Of a DNA stretch of 64,000 nucleotides, positions 55,288-64,000 are shown in pieces. Each line of letters begins with the position of its first letter. The stretch's first letter is position 1. Below the pieces are notes generated by a model. The model was not told the origin of the DNA. It ran no database searches and saw only the letters and a list, made by a program, of their open reading frames with translations. Origin of the DNA: Cordilura impudica (taxonomy: Eukaryota; Arthropoda; Insecta; Diptera; Scathophagidae); NCBI GenBank assembly GCA_963682025.1, contig OY821519.1, positions 188,541,253 through 188,605,252 on the forward strand, read 5' to 3'. A program made the position numbers and the translations under genes.

Positions 55288-55485
55288 CTATGTGAGTTTT
55301 TTAGGTACAGCTCTTTGTGGAAGAAGCTCATAACCACTTTCAATGTTGGTTTTAAAATAAATGGTTCCAGATGAATCATATGCCAAAGCACGGATCATAT
55401 TAACGGTTGGATCTGCATCTTTTTTACCTAATATTAAAACAAAACTTTTGGAGCTTGTAATGTATTTTGAAATAAACATGTACAT
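55288..55485 (-). other. Unidentified open frame, possible exon remnant
   Basis: The frame contains GKKDADPTVNMIRALAYDSS then GTIYFKTNIESGYELLPQ, a balanced composition unlike the AT-driven junk frames nearby. The sequence TTTTAATATTAG before GTAAAAAAGATG could be a splice acceptor, so this might be a last exon or a captured fragment. I do not recognise the protein. No donor or neighbouring exon was found. Confidence 0.3.
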
Positions 55486-55610
55486 ATGTCTTACTGGTCG
55501 AATAGAATTGTACCGCTTTAAAATACTATCTTAGTTTAGCAAATAATCATGATATAGTTGATGAACTTTTTTTACCCCCATGCTTGCTATTTTTTTTTCT
55601 TGCGAAACGT

Positions 55611-55614
55611 TTTT

Positions 55615-55649
<35 letters not shown>

Positions 55650-58200
55650 TTCAGTCTATGGAATCATCCTTACAGACTACTTAAAGTATACATTTATATT
55701 ATAATTTATATATATAATTAAACATTTAACAAAATGGATATATAACATTTATTTAATTCAGTTTTAACAGGAAAGTAACATTTAGCATATGTCTGCGACT
55801 TTTCAATGTAGGAAGCTTAATTAGAGCCAGACGATTTTCATAAGATGGCAACCTCATATTAGGATCCCAGCCCAAACCACGAAGACAAAATAACAAAAAT
55901 TGTTTTTGAACTGATTCAATTTTGTTCGAATGTATATGATATTGCGGATCCCAGACTACAGACCCATATTCGAGTATTGGTCTTACCAAGGTAGTAAACA
56001 ATTATTTTGTCGTATACGGATCCGAAAACTCTTTAGCCCACCGTTTAATGAATCTAAGTACACCAGCAGCTTTATTTATTGTTAGCGAAATATGATTTGT
56101 AAAGTATAATTTTTTATCCAGAAGTACGCCAAGGTCATTGAATGAATCCACTAAATCAAGCACAGCATTATTCATGATATACCGACCATTAATTGGAATT
56201 GATCTTGTAAAAATCATATATTTGCATTTTTTGACATTTAGGTCCATTAGGTTAATATTACACCAAGTAGTTAAACGATCAATATCATTCTGTAAAAGTG
56301 ATTGTTGATCAAGATTGTTGAGGGTAAAAATTAACTTTACATAGTCTGCATACATTAATGTAGTTGAGTGTTTAATTACAGAAGGAAGATCATTTATATA
56401 TAGCGTAAATAAAAGAGGTCCCAAGTGACTACCTTGAGGTACACCAGATAATACTTTTGTATTGTTGGAATACGAGTTACGAAACTTAATACATTGTGTT
56501 CTGTCTTTTAAATATAATCCAATCCATTTTATCAGCAATATACCAAAGCCCATACGGTCAAGCTTAAACAACAATAGATCATGATTTACTTTATCGAATG
56601 CCTTGCTAAAATCATTGTAAATAACATCTGTTTGTTTCATATTAATAAAACCATCATTTACCAAAGTTGTAAGCTCCAAAAGATTTGTTATTGTAGAGCG
56701 TGAATCCATTGGAGATATGATAGAGGACACATGATGTGACAACGTGGCATATATAAGTTTTTCAAATAGTTTTGGAATAGCACTTAATTTAGCAATACCT
56801 CTATAATTCGAAATACCAGCTTTTGATCCAGACTTAAAGAAGGGAATAATAAATGATTCTTTCCAAATGGGAGGAAAGTAACCCAATTTAAGGGATATGT
56901 TAAACATATAAGTCAAAGGAATATACAATAAATGTGCGCAGCGCTTTAAAATGCAACTAGGAACACCGTCAGGACCAGCAGCATACGACAATTTAAATTT
57001 TGTCAGAGCATTCAGAACTGTATGTTGATTGATGGATGGTATATTAGATTATTCCTTACTTTAATTAAATAGTTATTATAGGCCAATTGATTAGCAATAA
57101 TAAATTCCGATCTTGATAACGAGTATTTCATATAATCTATCAATGTTCCATATTTTCTATATTTTTTGTACATTTTGTTTTTCTTATTTTTAAGTTGAGA
57201 TAGATGTTTTGTATTCCAAGGAGGACCATTCGATTTAGTAGGTAACATTTTAGGTACAGATGCCGAGAAACATTCAAAGAGGTGATTATAAAATGTATGC
57301 AAACACAAGTCCAAGTTATCATTGCAACGAGATAACACATTTCTCCAGTCAATTTGGAATAGATGGAGTTGTAAATCTTGGTAATTAGTTTTATTAAAGC
57401 AAAAGATTTTATCGCTGTGAGATAACTTTTTTTTATGAAGAGGATAGGAACAAAAGCAAGATATCTCAAGTGTTGGATGGTATATATCTTAGGGATTAGA
57501 AATAGGGCTTTGCCGCAATATTGAAAAGTCATTAGGTTCATTAACGAAAATAAGATGCAACAGTCTACCAAATGCATTTGTGACGGAGTTGACTTGGAAA
57601 AGACAATTTTCCAATAAACCATTAATAAATACAGCTGAAGAATCGGAATAATGAGATGGAACTAAATAATTGGTATCAGGATCAGCTTTCCAGGATGTAG
57701 ACGGCATGTTAAAATCGCCAATTAACATTAATAAATGGTTTTATATAATTTTGGATTAAATCAACAGCTTTCAGATGTTCCTCATAAACAGAAAGCGGAG
57801 AGTGGACCTGTTATTAATTTTAGCTAAAACACATATAATCTCAATATGTAAAAAATCGTTTAAGATAATTTCTTCAGACGAAAATTCGTTTAGTATAGCA
57901 ACCAATACGCCGCCACCAGACTTTTTTATTACATTATTACACTGATTATTATTTTTATCAGATTCAATTCTTTCACAACTTTCTCTATCTTTTCTGAAAA
58001 TTTGATATTTAGGGCAAAAAATCTCAGAGTTATTAACTTTTTTACTGAGCCAGATCTCCGTAAATATAATATGATTATTGAAGCCAAAGCTATTACAATA
58101 AATTGACGAAAGTTTTGAATTCATACCTATAACGTTTTGATACAAGATGTATATAAGTTTTTTGGATTTTGATCAGCGGATTTGGGAAGCCGAGCATTAT
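55611..58200 (-). pseudogene. Non-LTR retrotransposon (jockey-like), nearly full EN-RT
   Basis: Minus strand. Endonuclease pieces are YQNVIGMNSKL, FTEIWLSKKV and KSGGGVLVAI (58145-57771), then LIGDFNMPSTSW (57728). The RT is in one long open frame, 56991-56002: YAAGPDGVPSCILKR, FFKSGSKAGISNYRGIAKLS, NDFSKAFDKVNHDLL (motif A), LSGVPQGSHLGPLLFTLYIN and TLMYADYVKLIF. Motif C thus reads YADY, so the second Asp is changed. The C-terminal part is 56001-55753. The 3' end has an (AAATA)n tail, seen as the TTTAT repeat at 55611-55652. ORF1 is not recognised and frameshifts break the endonuclease part. Confidence 0.88.
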
Positions 58201-58645
58201 CTTCTTCTCTATATATAAATTCACGTATTAATGCGTTTTTAGGCCAAAAACTGGCATGTACGATTTGTTCAAATAGGTATTTTTTTCCCCTTATATGATA
58301 TGCAAATGTCACACATTATTTCTTGGTTTCAAAATACCCATATAATTGAGAAATGATATGAGAGCAATTCCATTTTCTTTTTGTGCCTCATATTCCTGGG
58401 AAAAACTTCATATACGTAAAATTTTCGTTGTTTTTCGTATTGTTTTCCCTGATTTTTAACTCAGTTCTCAAAGCGTTTTGATTTTTTGTAGCTATTTGAG
58501 TACCATGTATTCCATTGCTATTAATCGAACATCTAAACATTGTGCAAGTTATACTCAGAGTAGACAGAAACATTTTTTTTGCACACTTTTTCAATTATAT
58601 ATTCTTCCTTTATTTACATATTTTAACAAATTTGATATTTACATA

Positions 58646-59054
58646 TCGCACCTGTACCTCTAAAGTGAGTCAACTCAAAATTTACAAATTTTCAGTAGAG
58701 GCAAAAACGTTTTTTTTTTAATATTTACTATAAAATTTAAAAACAGTTGTTTCATTGTAAAGAATTGCTAATAATAAGTATATAACAGTAGCTGTTTTTG
58801 CGATTTTTTCAGTGATCATCAAAAATAACAAGTTTTTTGGGTGCAACTCAAAATAAGTCTTTTTAGTGGATTCTAAAGAAGCTACTCTTATAACACAAAG
58901 AGGGTTACAACTGTATTTTTTTTTTGCGAAAGACTAGAAAAACCGATGTAACCGATTTTTACAGTGGATAGATATGACCACTGTGTAACGTTTTCTAGCA
59001 AAAAGTGAAAATTGAAACATTTTGAGTTGACTCACTTTAGAGGTACAGGTGCGA
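58646..59054. mobile_element. MITE with TA boundaries, ends TCGCACCTGTACC
   Basis: About 409 bp. The left end TCGCACCTGTACCTC then AAAGTGAGTCAACTCAAAAT is mirrored by the right end, with TA immediately outside both (58644-58645 and 59055-59056). The terminal repeats are over 35 bp and nearly perfect. A Tc1/mariner-type MITE is likely. Confidence 0.8.
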
Positions 59055-59250
59055 TATGAGATCATATCTTTACAAATAGATATTGCAACAAATAATATAT
59101 AGGATGTAAAGATATTAAATAGTTTTTATTTTATTTTTTATTGATTTTTAAAGGAAAATGGGAGGAAAAAACCTTTATATGATTTAATATATTCAAATAC
59201 TAACTGAAAATATTTTTATGCTTATAGGAAGTTTATTAGAAATAATCAAG

Positions 59251-60039
59251 GTTCAGAAAATACACACACGAAACACACAATGTTCTGTTCAAAAGCAGCC
59301 AACACATATCTTTATTTTCATATCAATTATGTGCGTTTCAAAATTTTCTACGGTACCCAACACAACCATGACTGTGTTCATTTTAATATTTCGTTATTTA
59401 CACGAACATTTTTGTATCACATACTTTTTGCTTCAATCACACATAAAGCACACATTTTTGAGTGTTGCTTTATTTGAAGTTGATGTTCTGGTACGTGTAG
59501 TGAAAAAAAACACAGAACATGTAAAATAAACAGGTTCGAGTTCAGTTATATTTTAAGTCGTGTTGTGGCTCGTGTAGTAAGAAACAACAGAACATGTACA
59601 GTAAACAGGTTCGAGTTCAGTTATATTTTAAGTCGTGTTTAAAATATAACTGAACTCGAACCTGTTTATTGTACATGTTGTGTTTTTTCTTACTACACGA
59701 GCCACAACACGACTTAAAATATAACTGAACTCGAACCTGTTTATTTTACATGTTCTGTGTTTTTTTTCACTACACGTACCAGAACATCAACTTCAAATAA
59801 AGCAACACTCAAAAATGTGTGCTTTATGTGTGATTGAAAAAAAAAGTACGTGATAGAAAAATGTTCGTGTAAATAACGAAATATTAAAACGAACACAGTC
59901 GTGGTTGTGTTGGGCACCGAAGAAAATTTAAAAACAAACATAATTGATATGAAAATAAAAATATGTGTGTGTTGGTCTAAGTTATGTTTGTTTACATATA
60001 TGTACGAGTTTTTTATTCAGGGTGTGTTTTTTTCTGAAC
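59251..60039. mobile_element. Foldback element, short copy
   Basis: 789-bp relative of 36079-37189 with the same tips GTTCAGAAAATACACAC and GTGTGTTTTTTTCTGAAC. The two arms meet almost without a loop near 59640, where two AGTTATATTTTAA blocks face each other. It lacks the central GATACACCCCG part of the long copy. It encodes no protein. Confidence 0.85.
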
Positions 60040-60059
60040 TCTGGAAATAATAGACCTCT

Positions 60060-61335
60060 AAGCATATAATTTTCAATTTGGCGATTTATTTTTAATTTTA
60101 CGTTAATTCTCTACATTCTCTTATCAGTGGGTAAGAGGAATTTTAAATTTTGGCAAAATAATTGTTATTAATCCTTGTTATGAAAACGATAATTTTTTCA
60201 TAACCTGTTTCTTCATGAAGAAGATTTGTAGGATACCTCCAGGGCTTTTTATTTATCATTTTAAGACATTTCTTTTGTATAATTTGTAAGCGTTTTAGGT
60301 GGCAGTTGGCAGCGTCACTCCCAAATAGGATACGCATATGTTAATATCGGCCTTATAACACTTTTGAACATTATATTTTTGTTTTTGGGGTTTAGAAATG
60401 ACCTTCTATTTAGTAGTGGCCATAATGCTTTAAATGATTTTTATAGCTTTTTGGCACGTAGCCATAATATGTAGTTTAAAAGTAAGCTTTTTGTCCAAGA
60501 CAACTCCGAGACATCGTTATATACATTTATGGTATTATTTCCAATAAGAAGATGACGTCTTGGCAGTCTTTGTTGAATGGAAAAATTGTTGAATGGAAAA
60601 ATTATTGCTTGGGTCTTGTTTGGATTAATTTTGATTTTCCATTTGTGAAATATTTACTGCAATTTACAAGTCCCTTTTCCATTTTCTTCAGGAGTGCACT
60701 TGTAAGTATGTTTGAAGAAATTAACGCAGTATCATCTGCGTAATAAGCAATTTTCATATATTTCGGGACTTTAAAATCGGATGTATGTATATATCGAGTA
60801 AAGCAATGGCGACAAGACTGATCCTTGAGGTAACCCTGTGGTAATGGTTTTTGGAGATAATGTTTCATTATTAATCGCAACTTTAAAGCTTCTGTCGTGA
60901 ATGAAATCTGAAATAAGTTTACATAGATATTTTGGTATATTTGGTATATTTGCATCAAGAAGTTTAAATAAGAGGCCATTATGCCAAACGGTGTCAAACG
61001 CTTTTTCAATATCTAACAATATTAGACCCGTTGAACGTTTATTGTTTTTATTGGTGATTATTTGATTTTTAATTCTGTTTATTTGGTGAGTAGTGCTATG
61101 CCCTTTTTTAAATCCAAATTGTTCTTTAGCAACAATAGAATTCGTCATTACGAATTCACTAAGACTTAATAGACTAATAGGTCTATAGCTATTTGGGTTA
61201 ATTTTTGGCTTACTAGGTTTGTTGATAGCTATAACCTTAGCATTCTTGAAATGGTTTGGGAAATAGTTGAGTTTGATGCAGCTGTTAAATATTATAACCA
61301 GTAATTTTAGAGCTATGAGTGTTTTTTGCACAATT
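60060..61335 (-). pseudogene. Non-LTR retrotransposon, 5'-truncated, RT with YADD
   Basis: Minus-strand RT starting at about 61331: NSYRPISLLSLSEFV, EQFGFKKGHSTTHQINRI, LLDIEKAFDTVWHNGL (motif A) and TTGLPQGSVLSPLLYSIYT, then a frameshift near 60775. YYADDTALISSN (motif C intact) follows in 61009-60602. Degraded thumb sequence and the C-terminal LKRLQIIQKKCLKMINKKPW (60337-60143) come next. It lacks the endonuclease, and the 5' edge at about 61335 is probably a truncation at insertion. Confidence 0.85.
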
Positions 61336-62102
61336 GAAACCGTGCTGTTTTATTAAAAAAAATAATAATAAATATTTGTAACTGAACGTCGAGAATCATG
61401 TCGTAAATTCGCTTTTTCTTTGAATATTCACATAAAGTTTTTTGTGTTCCCATGCCATCTGACAGAAACGATGAAATATTACATCTTGTGAAAAATACGA
61501 GCAATTACGAGTTGAACTTTTATCGCAATAATTTTTTTTTTTATTAATTTTATTTATCAGTATTTTTAATACTTTTAATGTTCACAATGTTTACATATTT
61601 AATAAATAGTTTAATTTTCAATTTTAGCTCTATAAAAACACATTATTTCTTATAAATTTTACACATTCTCTTCTAAAGACACATTCATTTCTCTCATTTT
61701 TTATATTATTTGGAATTAAGTTATATAATTTAAGTCCTTTGTAGAAAAGTGATCGCTTCATTGCCGTTGTGGCGACTCGTTGTATTCTAAAATTTTCGGC
61801 ATTTCTTAGTCTATACGGCTGTACATCTCCTACATAATTTAGTTGCTCGCCTAAATATTCTGGCACATTACCATTTCTTATTTTCTGTATAAACATTACA
61901 GGATTTAATTCCAATCTTTGCTTTATACTCATCCACTTGAGTGCATCTAACATTATAGCTATTGGTGTATACCTGTTGCATCTTAGAATTGTCCGCATTG
62001 CCTTATTTTGCAATTTTTGTAGTCTGTCCAGTTGTGCTGATCTACAACATGTATATGTATATAATTGTCGAACCATATTCCAAGTGTGGTTTTATCATGG
62101 TA

Positions 62103-63461
62103 TCTATATACATATATAAAATGGAATGTGTGTTTGTTTATTTGTTTGTTTGTTTGTACCTTATAGGAGACCAAACCTCTGGACCGATCTTCCTGAAATT
62201 TTCACAGAATTTAACTGGGACTCTGGCATGGTTAATAGGGTACTTTTTTTCGACCATGCCCACTATTACGCCCACTTTTTTAAAATTATGTAATTGCTTC
62301 CATATAGTTTTTAACAGATTTACTTCAAATTGTATACACCTTATACTCCAGGCGAGGTAGAAATAAACATTTCTTACGCCACGCCCCCTTTCACGCCCCT
62401 TTCCACGCCAAATTTTGGTTGAAAGTTTTTGTTCTCTGTACAAATTTGTTCCTTCCAACGGATTTTTTTTATTTGGTAGTATATTGCTCTTAATACTGTT
62501 AACGTCGCCATATAACTATGAACCACTTCACCGCCCCCTTTTTTTAATTCAGATACTTACTTATACCAATAACAATGTTTGTTATACAAAATACTTTTTT
62601 TGTAATATGTATTTACCTAATGTTTTATACACTTTTTATCTACAGGTAAGGTAGCCATACATTTTTTTATTACCAAATCCCCCTTTTTCGCTCCATTCTA
62701 CCTTAAATTATAATTAATCTGCTTTCAATCTATGTATATATATATATAAATGAATGTGTGTTTGTTTGTGCTTTATAGGAGGCCAAACCCCTGAACCGAT
62801 CTTCCTGAAATTTTCACAGCGTGTTACTGTGAATAATAGGCTATATAAATTTTTGATTGGACAAAGGGGCGGTGCCACGCCCATATAACCCAAAACTTTA
62901 AATCGTCATATCTCGGGAATTTTTTGACCTACAGCGGTCATATTTGGTACATATGGTATTGGCATGAATAGAAATACATACCGGGAGAAAAGTGGGCGGG
63001 ACCAATATTTGGCATGGATTGATTTGCTTAATAAGGTGTTTTCTTAAATAGGTATAAATTCCATGCGAAAGTCGGCGGGCCACGTCCCTTTGTTTCCGAT
63101 TTGTAGAAAGCCAGACCTGTACACCATTCTTCCTTAAACTTTCACAGTGTGAAACTCACTCACTACACCCAATTTTTTATATTCGATTGTTGATGTGCCA
63201 GGCTTTCCACCACATGTGCTATAACTCAAAATTGGAGTGCCTATTATTTTACTGCGCAATATGGATCCAATGGCACTCGACTTGCAGTAAAAAATGTTTA
63301 TGCTCCAGATGGACAAACTAAAAATATTATACATCCTAAAGCATTGCAATAATTAATTCTAAATTATATAAATAATATTTTGTTAATGTATAAATAATTT
63401 TTTTTTATTTTGTTTTATTTTATAACGATGAGGGGTAGCGAAGTACATCGGGTTCAGCTAG
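62103..63461 (+). mobile_element. Helitron with two tandem 5' ends
   Basis: It begins TCTATATACATATATAAAAT after an A and ends TCGGGTTCAGCTAG before a T, as Helitrons do (A|TC...CTAG|T). Removing it rejoins the retrotransposon exactly as in the sister copies (TATCATGGTA|TTATATATATTTATTG). A second 5'-like start, TCTATGTATATATATATATA, with the same downstream text (AATGTGTGTTTG, GGAGGCCAAACC, TTCCTGAAATTTTCACAG) occurs at 62729. Near the 3' end, NGTRLAVKNVYAPDGQTKNI (63270-63330) resembles the last residues of Helitron helicases. Confidence 0.8.
63240..63351 (+). pseudogene. Helitron helicase C-terminal remnant
   Basis: The plus frame NGTRLAVKNVYAPDGQTKNI followed by IHPKALQ and a stop resembles the end of Pif1-like Helitron helicases, which commonly close with a TKNIVYKEVL-type motif. 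Only this tail is left, 110 bp before the 3' end of the element. Confidence 0.6.
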
Positions 63462-64000
63462 TTATATATATTTATTGCTGTCATTGGTGATATTTTATTC
63501 CTAATTCTTTTGAAACAACCAATTTTTTTTTACCGATTTTCTTACAAATATACTCTATGTGATCGTTGAATTTTAGTTCTTTATCAATAATGAAACCAAG
63601 GTATTTTATTTGTCTCTGTTATTTCACCATTTATTATAAAGTTTGCATTGCTAGTCATATTTATTTCTATTATTTTTGTTTTCTGTTCATTTAGTTCCAG
63701 TTTATTCATTTTTAACCATATATTAATATTCTTTATATCCTGCGTCATATTGTTTTGGCATTGGTTCTCGTTATCTCCTTCCGTGTATATGAGAGTATCA
63801 TCCGCATATAAAATAATTTCACATTTTTTTAATATGTTAGGCATATCATTTATATATATACTAAATAATAGTGCACCCAATATTGATCCCTGCGGAACAC
63901 CGAACTCATTTTCAATTGAAATGGATTTTTTACCATTAGCGTTTGTAATTTGTTTCCTATTCGTTAAATATGATTTAAACCATTTTAGCTCGGTGTTCTG

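Larger units (their letters stand above)
61530..64000 (-). pseudogene. Non-LTR family N, copy 3, split by a Helitron
   Basis: Third copy of the family at 47.1 and 50.1 kb. From the window edge downwards: ALLFSIYINDM and LYADDTLIYTEGDN (motif C intact, 63880-63584), IWLKMNKLELNEQKTK, then a Helitron insertion at 62103-63461. The C-terminal part is LQKLQNKAMRTILRCNRY to ECVKFIRNNVFL (62076-61630). The 3' UTR ends near 61530 with the same TCAGTATTTTTAATACT motif as the others. The 5' part lies beyond the window. Frameshifts exist near 63630. Confidence 0.85.

Noticed and set aside
62138..62458. 106-codon minus-strand frame in the Helitron
   Set aside because: It runs opposite to the helicase remnant across non-coding Helitron sequence, with no known motif.

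Overview
This window looks like nuclear DNA of a higher (probably calyptrate) fly. It is strongly AT-rich and intron-bearing, almost empty of host genes, and packed with many kinds of transposable element. The only host gene I can support is Taf6 (TFIID subunit 6) on the minus strand. Its four recognised coding exons lie at 38282-39181, 37707-38152, 37467-37649 and 6632-7040. All junctions have GT/AG signals and matching codon phases. Exons 3 and 4 are separated by a 30.4 kb intron (7041-37466) that is a transposon graveyard. Exon 4 may splice on to a further exon that I could not find.

Layout. 1-6600: small tandem arrays, two MITEs, a mini-me-like repeat, a broken piggyBac-type transposase and a broken gene of an unplaced transposon-associated family. 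7041-37466 (Taf6 intron): a foldback-like element with an amplified arm (8154-10492), a 2.7 kb near-palindrome (12141-14882), remnants of hAT, mariner, Tc1-like and pogo/Tigger elements, two non-LTR retrotransposon remnants, a foldback copy, and three RAG1-like (Transib) elements. 37467-39181: Taf6 exons 1-3. 39182-64000: MITEs, Tc1-like and mariner pseudogenes, a second foldback copy, several non-LTR retrotransposons on the minus strand, and a Helitron inserted in one of them.

The most interesting content is the trio of Transib/RAG1-like elements. The element at 32642-35552 has both ends beginning with CACAGTG, which is exactly the V(D)J recombination signal heptamer. A nonamer-like A-rich block sits 22-23 bases further in, and a perfect 5-bp duplication (CGGCG) flanks the element. 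Its transposase is broken but still shows regions matching all three RAG1 active-site neighbourhoods. It sits inside an older Tc1-like element. A second copy (28551 to about 32150) has Asn where the second catalytic Asp is expected. A third (22663-24196) is a deletion derivative with 5-bp duplications and only the C-terminal part of the transposase.

No tRNA, rRNA or CRISPR was seen. Every transposase or reverse transcriptase recognised carries stops, frameshifts or deletions, so I see no autonomous element here. Family assignments come from reading motifs by eye, and no database search was possible.
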